A stretch of 64,000 nt of DNA from Pseudomonas leptonychotis (GTDB lineage Bacteria > Pseudomonadota > Gammaproteobacteria > Pseudomonadales > Pseudomonadaceae): contig NZ_RFLV01000001.1 in NCBI RefSeq assembly GCF_004920405.1, positions 1-64,000 on the forward strand, in the 5' to 3' direction. The notes below the pieces were generated by a model that searched no databases, was not told where the DNA came from, and worked only from the letters and a program-made list of their open reading frames with translations. Positions 34,311 through 44,705 of this stretch are shown here, piece after piece; positions within the stretch are counted from its first letter, which is position 1; each line of letters opens with the position of its first letter. Position numbers and translations under genes: made by a program.

Positions 34311-35042
34311 TTATGGCTGCGCCTCGACCTCCGCTTCAACACGGCGATTGATAGCCCGCCCAGACTCACTGTCATTATCAGCGACCGGCCGCGACTCACC
34401 ATAGCCAACAGATGAGACCCTACTGCTGTCGATACCATGCTGATTGACCAGCACATCACGCACCGCATTGGCGCGCCGCTCAGACAACCCCTGGTTATAG
34501 GCATCACTGCCTATAGCGTCGGTGTGCCCTTCAACAGTGGTGCTGGTTTGTGGGTATTGCTTCATAAAGTCGGCAAGGCTTTTGATATCCGCCTGACTGC
34601 CTTCTTTTACATCGGATTTATTGAAGTCGAATTTCACATCCAGCTCTACCCGAACTGAGTCCACTACTTCCATGGGCTCTACAACGGCAGGCGCACTGGC
34701 ATATTCTTTAATCGGACAGCCATTATGCTGAACCGGTGTATTGGGAGGGGTTCCTGGGCAACGGTCACGACGATCAAACACACCATCATCGTCTTCATCA
34801 CCATCCTGGGCATAACAAATCAGCGTACCAATAACCGCACCGGCTACGGCTCCGCCTGCTGCCCACGTAGAACTTTCGATTGCGCCCAGACCTGCACCGG
34901 TCAGACCGCCAATTGCACTGCACAGGGGCCAGTTCCCTTGGTTGAGTGGCGCATCTCCCGTACTGGAAGTTGTGACGCAACCTGAAAGAACACTGCTGAC
35001 CAAGAGAATGGGGGCTATCCCCATCATGGATCTAACTCTCAT
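34311..35042 (-). CDS. OmpA-family lipoprotein with a TSP3-like calcium-binding segment (243 aa)
   Basis: The lipobox LSGC (Cys22) is followed by a glycine-zipper region (IGGLTGAGLGAIESSTWAAG) and then DGDEDDDGVFDRRDRCPGTP, which has the Asp pattern of a thrombospondin type 3 repeat, as in OprF. A C-terminal OmpA domain (VEGHTDAIGSDAYN, LSERRANAVRDVLV) ends the protein. AGGAGA lies 8 nt before the ATG. It is a close paralogue of the next gene but has the extra calcium-type segment. Confidence 0.9.
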   Translation of the reverse strand: MRVRSMMGIAPILLVSSVLSGCVTTSSTGDAPLNQGNWPLCSAIGGLTGAGLGAIESSTWAAGGAVAGAVIGTLICYAQDGDEDDDGVFDRRDRCPGTPPNTPVQHNGCPIKEYASAPAVVEPMEVVDSVRVELDVKFDFNKSDVKEGSQADIKSLADFMKQYPQTSTTVEGHTDAIGSDAYNQGLSERRANAVRDVLVNQHGIDSSRVSSVGYGESRPVADNDSESGRAINRRVEAEVEAQP

Positions 35043-35112
35043 GGTAGAAATCTCCTGTAATGCCGGCTACTGCCGGTAACTTAGGAGTAAAGACCTACCC
35101 TTCGAGCTGCAC

Positions 35113-35138
35113 AAGCCAGACCCTAATGGGCCTGGCTT
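35113..35138 (+). terminator. Possible hairpin downstream of the upstream OmpA lipoprotein gene
   Basis: AAGCCAG/CTGGCTT stem with an inner CCC/GGG stem and a TAAT loop. It is followed by a T-rich tract on the plus strand only, so its function for the minus-strand genes is uncertain. Confidence 0.35.
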
Positions 35139-35168
35139 GTTTTCTACAGAAAGCCTGGAGTCAGGCGA

Positions 35169-35795
35169 TCAAGGACGCGCTTCTACTTCAGCTTCTACGC
35201 GACGGTTGACGGCACGGCCATCAGCGCTAGCGTTGTCGGCAACTGGGCGAGATTCGCCATAACCTACAGCGTTAACACGATCACTGCCTACGCCGTACTG
35301 GTTAACCAGCACGTCACGCACCGCATTAGCACGACGCTCGGACAGGGTTTGGTTGTAAGCATCACCGCCAACGGAGTCAGTGTGACCTTCAACCACTGTG
35401 GTGGTTTGCGGGTATTGGGTCAGGAAGTCAGCCAGGTTTTTAATATCACCATAGCTTTCTGGTTTGACCTGAGCCTTGTCGAAGTCGAACTTAACGTCCA
35501 GCTCCACACGTACCGCTTCGGCTGGTTCAGCCACAACAACTTCTTCAACCACTTCTTCAACCATAACAACCTGCTCATCGCTGGCGCCATGCACCCAGCA
35601 ATACGCAGCTGCCATACCGGCACCCACTACAGCGCCGCCACCGGCCCATGTAGAGCTTTCAATAGCGCCCAGAGCAGCACCGCCCACACCGCCAATCGCG
35701 GCACAGGTTGGCCAATCCGTTTTCTGCAACCCGGCACAACCGGTCAAAAAGCTAGTCGCGACAATCAGGGGTAATGCTTTCCTGGTGATGCTCAT
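35169..35795 (-). CDS. OmpA-family lipoprotein (208 aa)
   Basis: A lipobox LTGC (Cys20), a glycine-zipper stretch (AAIGGVGGAALGAIESSTWA), then an acidic VMVEEVVEEVVVAEPAEAV linker and an OmpA domain with VEGHTDSVGGDAYNQTLSER. It is clearly a paralogue of the preceding gene and lacks the TSP3-like segment. The two lie in tandem on the minus strand, 126 nt apart. AGGAG lies 8 nt before the ATG at 35795. It should bridge outer membrane and peptidoglycan. Confidence 0.9.
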   Translation of the reverse strand: MSITRKALPLIVATSFLTGCAGLQKTDWPTCAAIGGVGGAALGAIESSTWAGGGAVVGAGMAAAYCWVHGASDEQVVMVEEVVEEVVVAEPAEAVRVELDVKFDFDKAQVKPESYGDIKNLADFLTQYPQTTTVVEGHTDSVGGDAYNQTLSERRANAVRDVLVNQYGVGSDRVNAVGYGESRPVADNASADGRAVNRRVEAEVEARP

Positions 35796-35960
35796 ATATA
35801 CGTCTCCTATTGGTAAATCGGTGTAAACCCGATACTGACGAAGTAAAGACGCCAGCAACTAAATATGCCAGATAATCTGCAAACACATTAGTAGCACAAT
35901 CCACGCTAGGCCTCACTGCTGCTGCACGTTAGTCTTTGCGCACTTGAGCGAGGAGTCGTC

Positions 35961-36458
35961 ATGCCTGTAACACTATCCCCCCGAACGCCCCAGCAAGCCC
36001 TTGCAGCACTGCTAGCTCGCTACACCCCAAAACGCTTACTCGTGGTCGGAAGCCGCGATCTACCGGCTATTGATGCCTTTATCCAGGCCCACCCAAGCTG
36101 TCACATCGTTCACGCAGAAGCTGGAACACTATCCAGCGAGGTGGCCGCGCAGCGTTTCGATCTAGCACTTATCGTTGATTGCCTGGAGCACCTGCCCAAG
36201 CGCGCTGGGCTGGAATTACTCGGTGGCATTCGCAACCTGAATGCCAGCCGTATGGCCGTACTGGTCGACCTGCAGGCCTGTGACTGGCAAGAAACCGATT
36301 TCTTTGCCCTGGCTCTTCAAGCCAGTGAGTCCTTCCAACGCGAGGAGCAGACGCTCAACCTATTTACATATGACCTGCTCGACTACAAGCAAGTACCCGA
36401 TTGGTTGAATGCCAAATTTTGGGCCAACCCGGAAAATTACGGCAAGTACTGGTGGTAA
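35961..36458 (+). CDS. Conserved hypothetical protein, DUF6231-like (165 aa)
   Basis: A soluble alpha/beta protein with [17 protein letters not shown], then [18 protein letters not shown] and [20 protein letters not shown], resembling a degenerate methyltransferase fold. The C-terminus ([17 protein letters not shown]) is aromatic-rich. The ATG has GAGGAGTCGTC about 8 nt upstream. It lies 4 nt before ychJ, so they probably share a transcript. Confidence 0.65.
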   Translation: MPVTLSPRTPQQALAALLARYTPKRLLVVGSRDLPAIDAFIQAHPSCHIVHAEAGTLSSEVAAQRFDLALIVDCLEHLPKRAGLELLGGIRNLNASRMAVLVDLQACDWQETDFFALALQASESFQREEQTLNLFTYDLLDYKQVPDWLNAKFWANPENYGKYWW

Positions 36459-36462
36459 GCCC

Positions 36463-36933
36463 ATGAGCAGCCAAATCTGCCCCTGCGGCAGCGATCTGTT
36501 GCTAACCCTGTGTTGCGGCCGCTACCACACAGGCACGCCAGCACCCAGCGCCGAAGCATTGATGCGCTCACGCTATAGTGCTTATGCACTGGCACTGATC
36601 GATTATTTGGTGCGCAGCACACTACCGGCCCAACAGGCCGGTCTCGACCAAGATGCCATACAGGCCTGGAGTCTGGGCAGTACCTGGCTTGGGCTTGAAG
36701 TCGAGCAGGCGCAGCTGATTGAGGGAGAACCGCAGCACGCCTATATCACCTTTACCGCACGCTGGCGTGACCACACCGGTGAGCATAGCCACCGTGAACG
36801 CTCGGCATTCGTGTGCAATAACGAGCATTGGTATTTCATTGATCCGACTGTCGAGCTGAAGCTTAGTCGCAATGAACCTTGCCCCTGTGCCAGTGGGCTT
36901 AAGTTCAAGAAATGCTGTGCAGGCTATTTTTGA
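36463..36933 (+). CDS. ychJ: YchJ-family protein (UPF0225) with SEC-C motifs (156 aa)
   Basis: Both ends carry zinc-binding SEC-C motifs: [17 protein letters not shown] at residues 5-21 and [13 protein letters not shown] near the C-terminus, with a YchJ middle domain ([20 protein letters not shown]). The function is unknown. The ATG at 36463 was chosen because the SEC-C motif begins here. Confidence 0.9.
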   Translation: MSSQICPCGSDLLLTLCCGRYHTGTPAPSAEALMRSRYSAYALALIDYLVRSTLPAQQAGLDQDAIQAWSLGSTWLGLEVEQAQLIEGEPQHAYITFTARWRDHTGEHSHRERSAFVCNNEHWYFIDPTVELKLSRNEPCPCASGLKFKKCCAGYF

Positions 36934-36974
36934 CGTTTGAGCGTGAACCCGCACAGGGCGCAACAAGCAACTGG

Positions 36975-37541
36975 CTAGTCCTGTAATTTCAGATGAGAAA
37001 TATCAGGCGGCGGTCCGGCTGGAGCTTTTTTCGCCTCACCCATGTCGCTGCCGGGTGGAGCCAGACTGAACTGCGACAAGTCCAACACCGGGACCGCCAT
37101 CTGTGGCTGCTCATCCTGTACGTCATCCCCCAACGGCGCAATGCCAAAATCCGGGGCATCCACTTCAGCAAACGCAGCCATGTATTCATCACGCGGCGCA
37201 ACCTGCAAGCGCGCCGCAGGTGTGTTGGCGGCCGGCGAAGTGGAAGCTGCCGTCACAGCTGGGGCTGGAGCCACCGCAGGCGGAGCGGTCAACTCAATTT
37301 CCTCGACCTCATCCTCAATGCAGGTCACCTGCGCCAAAGCACCAGCGCGCTCCAACGTTGCACGGTACTTCTCTGCCCCGGCCGCGTCTAAGTTGCTTTT
37401 AATTACGATGCGCCTGCCAGAGAACAGCAACGCCAAACGTTGTTCATCGGCCTGAAACAGCTTGGCCAGATTAGCCTTCACCAACTCCAGCTGGGCACCT
37501 GGCAACAACTGCGCACTGAAGGCAATTTCGTAGCGAGCCAT
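36975..37541 (-). CDS. Hypothetical protein with an N-terminal beta-alpha-beta domain (188 aa)
   Basis: Residues 1-75 look like a small ferredoxin-fold domain (MARYEIAFSAQLLPGAQLEL, then RRIVIKSNLDAAGAEKYRATL). A Pro/Ala linker follows (VAPAPAVTAASTSPAAN), and the rest is low-complexity with the C-terminal ending DISHLKLQD. The second ATG at 37541 fits the AGGAG 7 nt upstream better than the one at 37547. Function unknown. Confidence 0.65.
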   Translation of the reverse strand: MARYEIAFSAQLLPGAQLELVKANLAKLFQADEQRLALLFSGRRIVIKSNLDAAGAEKYRATLERAGALAQVTCIEDEVEEIELTAPPAVAPAPAVTAASTSPAANTPAARLQVAPRDEYMAAFAEVDAPDFGIAPLGDDVQDEQPQMAVPVLDLSQFSLAPPGSDMGEAKKAPAGPPPDISHLKLQD

Positions 37542-37653
37542 GGTCATACTCCTGTCCTATTCGTTGTTCAGTATGGCGCAGGTTTTTTTACCGTCACAAC
37601 AGGTTGCAGCCAAGCACTTGCTTGTTACACTGATACGTCATTCGGAGTATGCA

Positions 37654-38151
37654 ATGTTTTATCAGGCGCAAACGATAAGAATTCTCAGCCTATTGATGTT
37701 TTCTGGCCTTGTCTTTGGCCTTGGTGGTTGTTCCTCATGGACATCAGACGACTTTAAAGACCCCGAGGTTCGCTTGGTCAAAGTCGATGTGGTTAAAGCC
37801 AAACTGCTAGAGCAGCATTTCACCTTGCGCTTTCGCATCGATAACCCCAACAGCTTCAGCCTGCCCATACGTGGGCTGGACTACGTGGTGCACCTGAACC
37901 AGGTAAAGCTGGCGGAGGGTGAATCGAGCACATCCTTCACCGTGCCGGCTTACGGCCATCACAGCTTCAACGTTCCGGTACGCACCAATCTCTGGCGACA
38001 CCTGCGCCAAATCGTAAAAGCGCTGGATAAACCCGACGAACCTATCCCTTATCGACTTCAAGGCGCGGTGAAAACCGGCTGGTTGTTCGGACGGAGCGTG
38101 CACATGTCGCGCAATGGCGAGATAATTCCCGGCGACTACATCCCGGAGTAA
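37654..38151 (+). CDS. LEA14/WHy-domain lipoprotein (165 aa)
   Basis: A lipobox LGGC with Cys26 is followed by a WHy-type beta domain: [40 protein letters not shown] and [15 protein letters not shown]. Such proteins are related to plant late-embryogenesis proteins. In bacteria they are envelope lipoproteins of unclear role. The ATG at 37654 has CGGAG upstream. It lies next to a His-rich SEC-C gene. Confidence 0.85.
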   Translation: MFYQAQTIRILSLLMFSGLVFGLGGCSSWTSDDFKDPEVRLVKVDVVKAKLLEQHFTLRFRIDNPNSFSLPIRGLDYVVHLNQVKLAEGESSTSFTVPAYGHHSFNVPVRTNLWRHLRQIVKALDKPDEPIPYRLQGAVKTGWLFGRSVHMSRNGEIIPGDYIPE

Positions 38152-38156
38152 TTCGC

Positions 38157-38372
38157 ATGACCCAGCAAGAACACGTCCACGGCCCTGACTGCAATCATGA
38201 CCACGACCATTCTCACAGCCACGATCACAACCATGAGCATGGCCACGTCCATGGCCCGGATTGCAATCATGGCCACCAAGAACCGGCACGTAACGCACTG
38301 AAAGACGTTGGTCGCAACGATCCTTGCCCTTGCGGCAGCCAGAAGAAATTCAAAAAATGCCACGGCGCCTAA
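38157..38372 (+). CDS. His-rich SEC-C motif protein (71 aa)
   Basis: Two copies of HVHGPDCNH (residues 7-15 and 30-38) flank a stretch of alternating His and Asp ([16 protein letters not shown]). The C-terminus is a SEC-C zinc motif ([16 protein letters not shown]). The whole protein should bind Zn or another transition metal. It starts 5 nt after the WHy lipoprotein gene. Confidence 0.85.
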   Translation: MTQQEHVHGPDCNHDHDHSHSHDHNHEHGHVHGPDCNHGHQEPARNALKDVGRNDPCPCGSQKKFKKCHGA

Positions 38373-38379
38373 GCCTGCA

Positions 38380-38844
38380 ATGAATAACCTTACGTTGCTC
38401 GCGCTGACCCTGAGCGTCATAACGATTGCCGCACTGGGGTTGTATGCCCTGCAACTTTGGCGGCGCATTTGGGCCAAGGAAAAAGCACAAGCCGAGGCGC
38501 TCAACACACAGCGCGAGCGCATCGGCGGCGATCTGCGCATCCTCGCCAGCAGTTTACTCGAGGGCCAGTTACCGCTGATCGAGGGGGCGATTCGGATCAA
38601 AGTGTTGTTGGATAACTACGACAGCACCCTCAGTCAGGATCCGCGCTGTGAGGTTTTTCATCAGCTGTTTGCGGCAACCGCCCAAGTGCCGACCCACGCC
38701 GAGTGGAAGGCCCTGGAGAAAAGTGTACGCCGCCAGCATGAGCAGCACTTTAGTGCCTTGGAACTGCAGCACAAGGCGGCAGCCCGTGCAGCGGCGCGCT
38801 GGCTGCTCGACGAAGCGCTGCCAGCAGCACGCCAAAGCGCATGA
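38380..38844 (+). CDS. DUF2489 membrane-anchored protein (154 aa)
   Basis: One N-terminal hydrophobic segment (residues 4-24) followed by a helical soluble domain with LEGQLPLIEGAIRIKVLLDN, then PTHAEWKALEKSVRRQHE and a helical Ala-rich tail. The DUF2489 assignment is from general layout. The ATG at 38380 lies 7 nt after the preceding stop, so the three small genes probably share a transcript. Confidence 0.65.
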   Translation: MNNLTLLALTLSVITIAALGLYALQLWRRIWAKEKAQAEALNTQRERIGGDLRILASSLLEGQLPLIEGAIRIKVLLDNYDSTLSQDPRCEVFHQLFAATAQVPTHAEWKALEKSVRRQHEQHFSALELQHKAAARAAARWLLDEALPAARQSA

Positions 38845-38977
38845 TTTGCCTGCTATGCGCCTTGTCAGGCGCATAGCAGCTGGCTAACGTAGTACATCCA
38901 CTCTAGTACCCACGCACTTGCCATACAGTGCGCACACCCAACTCGACCCTCTCTATCGTCCGCAAGGAGCCTGCTGA

Positions 38978-41515
38978 ATGTTAGCGCGTGCGTTACGCCC
39001 CATGGCCCACCTCAGTCTCGCCGCCATACTGACGGCTGTCGTAGCGCTCAGCGGCTGCCAATCATTCTTGAACAGTCGCTACAGCGACAGCGTACCCCCA
39101 GACCAGGGCATCGTCCGGGTAAAAGGCCTGGCGCAAAGCGTGGTAATCCGGCGCAACCCTCTGGGCATGCCACTGATCGAGACCACTACTTTTCATGACG
39201 CCCTGTTTGCGCTGGGCTATGTGCATGCCAGTGACCGCCTGAGCCAGATGGTCGGCTTGCGCTTGATGGCCGAGGGGCGTCTGGCCGAAATGGCCGGCCC
39301 CGGCGTGTTGGAAATGGACCGCTTCATGCGCGCGGTCAACCTGAAAAAAAGCGCCGAGGTGCTCTATAGCAACGCCTCACCGCGGATCAAACGCTTCTTC
39401 GAAGTTTACGCACGTGGGGTTAACGCTTACCTATTCCGTTACCGCGACAAACTGCCGATGGACCTGGCCGAGTCCGGCTATCGCCCTGCGTACTGGAAAG
39501 CCGAAGACTCGGCGCTGGTATTCTGCCTACTTAATTTTGGTTTGGCGGTGAATCTGCAAGAGGAAATCGCATCCCTGGTGCTGGCGCAGAAGGTTGGCAG
39601 CGAACAACTCGCCTGGCTGTTGCCAACCTACCCCGACGAGCCACTGCCACTCGAAGAAGCCGCCAAGCTCAGCGGGCTCGACCTGAACGGCCAACTGGCC
39701 GGTTTGAGCGAGGTCAGCGCGGCCGTCAGCCAATTTGCCGACGCCCACATGCTCGGCGTGGCGGCGTCCAATAACTGGGCCTTCGCCCCCCAGCGCACGC
39801 GCAGCGGCAAAAGCCTGCTGGCGAACGACACCCACCTCCCGTTGTCGATGCCGTCGGTGTGGAATTTCGTGCAGATCCGCTCGCCGAAATACCAGGCAGC
39901 CGGCGTGTCCATTGCCGGCGTGCCGGCTATTGTCGCGGGGTTCAATGGCAAGCTCGGCTGGGGCATGACCATGGTCATGGGTGATAACCAAGACCTGTTT
40001 CTGGAGAAGACCAGGCGCCAAGGCAATCGCCTGCAGTACCTGGCCGACGGCAAATGGCTCAACGCCCAAGAGCGCCAGGAAACCTTCTTTATCAAGGGTC
40101 AGCGGCCAATCCGCGAAACCCTCTACGAAACCCGCCACGGCCCATTGTTGAACTCAGTGCTGGGTGAGCGTAAGCACATGCTACAACCACTGCAGATTGG
40201 CAGCGGTTTCGGCCTGGCACTGAAAACCACACAGTTCGAAGCAGACCAGACCCTGGATGCCTTCTTCAACCTGTCCCGCGCCCAATCGGTCGAACAAGCC
40301 TTCGAGGCCACGCGCGAGGTGCGCGCCATGCCGCTGAATATTGTGTTCGCCGATGCGCAGCATATCGGCTGGCAAGTCACCGGGCGCTTCCCTAATCGCC
40401 GTGCGGGCCTGGGGTTGATGCCCTCACCCGGCTGGGACAGCCAGTACGAGTGGGACGGCTTCGCCGACCCAATGCTGCACCCCTACGACCAGGATCCGCC
40501 GCAAGGCTGGCTGGGTACCGCCAACCACCGCACCGTACCGCGCGGCTATGGCATGCAGCTGTCCAACTCCTGGTTCTACCCCGAGCGTGCCGAGCGCATT
40601 GCCGAACTGGCCGCTACTGGCAAGCATGATAGCCAGAGCATGATTGCGATGCAGTACGACCAAACCTCGCCCTTCGTCGCCAAGCTGCAGAGCATGTTCA
40701 GCGCACCCGGCATGGCTGCCCCCCTGAAAGCGGCCATCGATGCACTACCAACAGCCGAAGGCATCAAGGCACGCGAAACCTACAGCCGACTGATGAAATT
40801 CGACGGCAAAATGGCCGCCACCTCCACCGACGCAGCCCTTTACAGCGCCTTTCTCTATCAGAGTGCGCGCGAGACCTTCCTCGACGAACTCGGCCCGGAC
40901 AGCACGCCCGCCTGGAAGGCTCTTGTAGAAACCGCCAACAGCTCTTATTCCGCTCAAGCGGATCATTTGCTAGGCCGTGATGACAGTCCATTCTGGAATG
41001 ACCGCCGCACCGCGCAGCGTGAAGACAAACCCGCCATCCTCGCGCGCAGCCTCGCCGGCGCCATCACGCTTCTGGAAAGCAAGCTGGGCAGCGAGCGCAG
41101 CGCCTGGCAGTGGGGCAAGCTGCACACTTATAACTGGACCACCGAGACCAGCCAGCTGGCGCAATATATGAGCCCCAGCCAGCGCACCAGTATCAATGCC
41201 ATCAAGGGCTACCTTGACCGCGGCCCCTACCCAGCCGGCGGCGACCACGGCACGCTCAACGTAGCTGCTTATCAATGGGGGCAGGACTTCGATACCTGGC
41301 TGATTCCCGCCATGCGCATCGTCGTCGATTTCGGCCGCGAGGAACCGCTGATTGGCCTCAACAGCTCAGGGCAGTCTGGCAATCCCGCCAGCAAGCACTA
41401 CGCAGACGGTATCGATGCCTGGCTCAAGGGGCAGTACATGACATTCCCCTTCCAGTCGCGAAACCTCGACAAAGCCTACGGCAGCAAACGCCTGCTGCTA
41501 ATGCCAGATAAGTAA
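38978..41515 (+). CDS. quiP: Acyl-homoserine lactone acylase QuiP (845 aa)
   Basis: An Ntn-hydrolase penicillin acylase-type precursor with a lipobox-like signal (LSGCQSF). The alpha chain ends before the autocatalytic site ASNNWA, so Ser264 would be the new N-terminal nucleophile of the beta chain. The beta chain has [20 protein letters not shown] and ends MPDK. QuiP cleaves the acyl chain from long-chain acyl-homoserine lactones. It lets P. aeruginosa grow on them and degrades quorum signals. AAGGAG precedes the ATG. A terminator follows. Confidence 0.88.
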   Translation: MLARALRPMAHLSLAAILTAVVALSGCQSFLNSRYSDSVPPDQGIVRVKGLAQSVVIRRNPLGMPLIETTTFHDALFALGYVHASDRLSQMVGLRLMAEGRLAEMAGPGVLEMDRFMRAVNLKKSAEVLYSNASPRIKRFFEVYARGVNAYLFRYRDKLPMDLAESGYRPAYWKAEDSALVFCLLNFGLAVNLQEEIASLVLAQKVGSEQLAWLLPTYPDEPLPLEEAAKLSGLDLNGQLAGLSEVSAAVSQFADAHMLGVAASNNWAFAPQRTRSGKSLLANDTHLPLSMPSVWNFVQIRSPKYQAAGVSIAGVPAIVAGFNGKLGWGMTMVMGDNQDLFLEKTRRQGNRLQYLADGKWLNAQERQETFFIKGQRPIRETLYETRHGPLLNSVLGERKHMLQPLQIGSGFGLALKTTQFEADQTLDAFFNLSRAQSVEQAFEATREVRAMPLNIVFADAQHIGWQVTGRFPNRRAGLGLMPSPGWDSQYEWDGFADPMLHPYDQDPPQGWLGTANHRTVPRGYGMQLSNSWFYPERAERIAELAATGKHDSQSMIAMQYDQTSPFVAKLQSMFSAPGMAAPLKAAIDALPTAEGIKARETYSRLMKFDGKMAATSTDAALYSAFLYQSARETFLDELGPDSTPAWKALVETANSSYSAQADHLLGRDDSPFWNDRRTAQREDKPAILARSLAGAITLLESKLGSERSAWQWGKLHTYNWTTETSQLAQYMSPSQRTSINAIKGYLDRGPYPAGGDHGTLNVAAYQWGQDFDTWLIPAMRIVVDFGREEPLIGLNSSGQSGNPASKHYADGIDAWLKGQYMTFPFQSRNLDKAYGSKRLLLMPDK

Positions 41516-41876
41516 ACGCTAAGCGACCGTTCGTCGGCAGACGCTGAACCAATGCTTAACCCACTGCTCTGAGTAAGTGGACTTACTCCATAGATCATCA
41601 CTTTAGGGCGCTTTATAGCGCCCTTTCTTTTGCCTGCGATTTAGCTCACCACAGCGACCAACTGCCAGTGCATAGCCTGCTGCGAAATGACCTTGTACGT
41701 TCTTTGTGTCTACGTACCGCGCCTTTCGTAGCCTGCGCATGCAGCTCTAGCGTGCACTTTGCAGGCAGTTCAACGTAAGCTTTGTGCCTTGTGCTAACGC
41801 TTGATGCCGGATCGCCGGGTATTTCTGCCCAGCGCCCGCATAAGCCTTGTGTTCTGCTCCCTGTGAGGACGTTGAA
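41516..41876. other. Region between quiP and nadE
   Basis: About 360 bp. It contains the quiP terminator near 41605-41624 and then nothing recognisable. The promoter of nadE should lie here. Confidence 0.5.
41605..41624 (+). terminator. Terminator of quiP
   Basis: AGGGCGCT and complement around TTAT, followed by TTCTTTTG. Confidence 0.85.
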
Positions 41877-42704
41877 ATGAGCAACCGCCAAGCCGAAATT
41901 GCCGCCGCACTCGACGTGGTGCCCCCCTTTGCTGACGACGATGCTTTGGTAACCGAAGTTGAACGACGCAAGGCTTTTATCAAGCAGTGCCTACAGAACT
42001 CGGGGCTTAAAGTGCTTGTGCTAGGCATCAGTGGCGGCGTCGACTCCCTCACCGCAGGCCGCCTGGCCCAGTTATCAGTGGAAGAATTGCGCAGAGACAC
42101 CGGCGATAACGCTTATCGCTTTATCGCCGTGCGCCTGCCTCACGGCACTCAGCACGACGAACAAGACGCGCAGGATTCGCTGAAATTTATTCGTGCCGAT
42201 GAAGAAGATACGGTGAATATCGCAGGCAGCGTGACGGGCCTCGGCGAGCAAGTGACTCATCTGCAGAAGCTCAGCGATACCCGTCGCGACTTCGTCACCG
42301 GCAATATCAAGGCGCGTATTCGCATGGTCGCCCAGTTCGCCATCGCTAACGCCAACAACGGCCTGGTGATCGGCACCGACCACGCGGCAGAAGCGGTAAT
42401 GGGCTTTTTCACCAAGTTCGGTGATGGCGCCTGCGATCTCGCCCCGCTGTCCGGCCTGGTCAAGGGCCAAGTACGCGCCATCGCCAATTACTTAGGAGCC
42501 CCAGAAAGCCTGGTATTCAAGGTGCCCACTGCCGACCTGGAAGAACTGCGCCCCGGCAAGCCGGACGAAGAGGCTCACGGCGTCAGCTACAGCGAAATTG
42601 ATGCCTTCCTGCACGGCCTGGCAGTACGTGAAGAGGCCTATACCATTATCGTGCGCGCCTTTGATGCCACCCGACATAAACGCGAGCTACCGCTGGCACC
42701 CTGA
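41877..42704 (+). CDS. nadE: NH3-dependent NAD+ synthetase (275 aa)
   Basis: It joins ammonia to nicotinic acid adenine dinucleotide in the last step of NAD synthesis. The P-loop of the ATP pyrophosphatase type is [16 protein letters not shown] (residues 48-63). [20 protein letters not shown] and [20 protein letters not shown] are family signatures. No glutaminase domain, so it uses free ammonia. GAGGA lies 7-8 nt before the ATG. Confidence 0.96.
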   Translation: MSNRQAEIAAALDVVPPFADDDALVTEVERRKAFIKQCLQNSGLKVLVLGISGGVDSLTAGRLAQLSVEELRRDTGDNAYRFIAVRLPHGTQHDEQDAQDSLKFIRADEEDTVNIAGSVTGLGEQVTHLQKLSDTRRDFVTGNIKARIRMVAQFAIANANNGLVIGTDHAAEAVMGFFTKFGDGACDLAPLSGLVKGQVRAIANYLGAPESLVFKVPTADLEELRPGKPDEEAHGVSYSEIDAFLHGLAVREEAYTIIVRAFDATRHKRELPLAP

Positions 42705-42835
42705 CAACAACGCTCGGCTTACCACGTATCGATATCCATGCCGCGAGTTGCAGCCCACGCACAGGCTAGGCTTTTCAACGAGCGTGCCTGGTGCTTGGGC
42801 CGGCCTGATATCACCACCCCACACAGGAAAACCGC

Positions 42836-43939
42836 ATGACGCCGCCACCCACTGCGGAACAGATATCCACTCGCACGCTGCTTGATACCCTAATCCGTGC
42901 GGGCCTGGTCGCCGCGTTGATCGTGGCGTGTTTCGAAGTGTTCAGCCCGTTCCTCAGCCTGATGATCTGGTCGCTGATACTCGCCGTCACCCTTTATCCG
43001 CTGCACAACCTGCTCAAAATACACCTGGGCCGCAGCGATAGCCGCGCCGCCACGCTGATCGTGGTCTTGACTATTGCCATCCTGATGATCCCCATTTATC
43101 TACTGGGCACCTCACTGACTGAATCGGTGGAGACTGTCATAACCAGCGTGAAATCAGGCGCCGTACGCATCCCCCCATTACCCGACGCAGTTTCTCAGTG
43201 GCCATTGATTGGCCAGCCACTGCATGACGCTTGGGCGCAGGCTGCCACCAACCTGACGGGCGTTCTTCAGCACCTGGCGCCACAGCTCAAATACGTCACC
43301 CTGGGGCTGCTGAGTAAGATCGCTGGAATAGGCGTTGGCATGCTGGTGTTCATTGCTGCACTGATGACGGCGGGCATCATCATGGCCTACGGCGAGACGG
43401 GGCACCGCAGCGCCAAGCGTATTGCGGCGCGGGTTTTCGATCCGCAGCGTAGCGATAAACTGATTGACCTGTGCACCGCCACCATTCGCGCGGTGGCCCA
43501 AGGCGTGATCGGCATCGCTTTTATCCAGATGCTGCTGATCGGTGTTGGGTTCGTCGTCATGGGGATTCCCGGAGCCGGCTTGCTAGCCATCGCAATCTTG
43601 CTCCTGGGGATCATGCAACTGCCGGCTACGTTGATTACCCTGCCGGTCATCGCCTTTGTTTTCTTCACTGAAGGCGCCTCCATGGCCAGTATCATCTTTG
43701 CCCTCTACACCTTCGTCGCCGGCCTAGCTGATAACGTACTCAAGCCCATGCTGCTTGGCCGCGGCGTGGATGTGCCGATGCCAGTGGTACTGATAGGCGC
43801 GCTGGGCGGCATGGTCAGTGGCGGCATCATCGGCCTGTTCATCGGCCCGGTGCTGCTGGCCGTAGGCTACAAGTTGTTCTGGCAATGGATCGACACGCCG
43901 ACATCCAATCCCGTACCCGTCTCGCCGACGGGCGAATAA
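42836..43939 (+). CDS. AI-2E family (PerM-like) transporter (367 aa)
   Basis: Seven to eight membrane segments: residues 16-48 (LVAALIVACFEVFSPFLSLM), 63-85, 150-180 and several in the second half, including GVDVPMPVVLIGALGGMVSG. This is the fold of the AI-2E exporter/PerM family, whose real substrates differ. AGGAAAACCGC precedes the ATG. It is placed alone. Confidence 0.85.
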   Translation: MTPPPTAEQISTRTLLDTLIRAGLVAALIVACFEVFSPFLSLMIWSLILAVTLYPLHNLLKIHLGRSDSRAATLIVVLTIAILMIPIYLLGTSLTESVETVITSVKSGAVRIPPLPDAVSQWPLIGQPLHDAWAQAATNLTGVLQHLAPQLKYVTLGLLSKIAGIGVGMLVFIAALMTAGIIMAYGETGHRSAKRIAARVFDPQRSDKLIDLCTATIRAVAQGVIGIAFIQMLLIGVGFVVMGIPGAGLLAIAILLLGIMQLPATLITLPVIAFVFFTEGASMASIIFALYTFVAGLADNVLKPMLLGRGVDVPMPVVLIGALGGMVSGGIIGLFIGPVLLAVGYKLFWQWIDTPTSNPVPVSPTGE

Positions 43940-44096
43940 ACACCTGCATTTGTTATTTCGCAGCCACCCCAGGTGGCTGCGCAGGCCGGTGTTTCGACGC
44001 CTAATCGTCACCTCAGACAAATAGCCCCTTGAGCCAGCCGCGCATGGCAACACAAGCGGGGCCATGCAAACTGCCTGAGCCGCTATTGTGAGAAAC

Positions 44097-44125
44097 GAAA
44101 AAGCCGAGCATAGCTCGGCTTTTTC
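44097..44125. terminator. Bidirectional terminator
   Basis: GAAAAAGCCGAGC and complement around ATA, between convergent genes. T tracts on both sides. Confidence 0.9.
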
Positions 44126-44138
44126 GGTCTGGCGGTGA

Positions 44139-44705
44139 TCAGGCCCTTGGCAGAGTCACACCCAGCTGCCCCTGATACTTGCCGCCGCGATCCTTGTAGG
44201 ACACTTCACAGGCCTCATCAGACTGCAGGAACAACATCTGCGCCACGCCTTCATTGGCATAAATCTTCGCCGGCAAGGTGGTGGTGTTGGAAAACTCCAG
44301 GGTCACATGACCTTCCCACTCAGGCTCCAGCGGGGTGACGTTAACGATGATGCCGCAGCGCGCGTAGGTGCTTTTACCCAGACAGATGGTCAACACATCA
44401 CGAGGAATACGGAAAAATTCCACGGTGCGCGCCAGGGCGAAGGAGTTCGGCGGAATAATGCAGACCGGGCCTTTGACATCCACAAAGCTCTTCTCATCGA
44501 AGTTCTTCGGGTCGACGGTGACCGAGTGGATATTGGTGAAGACCTTAAATTCATCAGCACAGCGCACGTCGTAGCCATAGCTGGAGACACCGTAAGAGAT
44601 CAGTCGCTCTGCGCCTTCGGTGCGCACCTGGCGCTCAACGAAAGGCTCGATCATGCCGTGCTCTTGGGCCATGCGGCGAATCCACTTATCCGATTTGATG
44701 CTCAT
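44139..44705 (-). CDS. dcd: dCTP deaminase (188 aa)
   Basis: Deaminates dCTP to dUTP for thymidylate synthesis. Motifs: [12 protein letters not shown] near residue 40, [10 protein letters not shown] and [18 protein letters not shown] (active-site Glu), and [14 protein letters not shown] near the C-terminus. Length matches the family. Confidence 0.96.
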   Translation of the reverse strand: MSIKSDKWIRRMAQEHGMIEPFVERQVRTEGAERLISYGVSSYGYDVRCADEFKVFTNIHSVTVDPKNFDEKSFVDVKGPVCIIPPNSFALARTVEFFRIPRDVLTICLGKSTYARCGIIVNVTPLEPEWEGHVTLEFSNTTTLPAKIYANEGVAQMLFLQSDEACEVSYKDRGGKYQGQLGVTLPRA

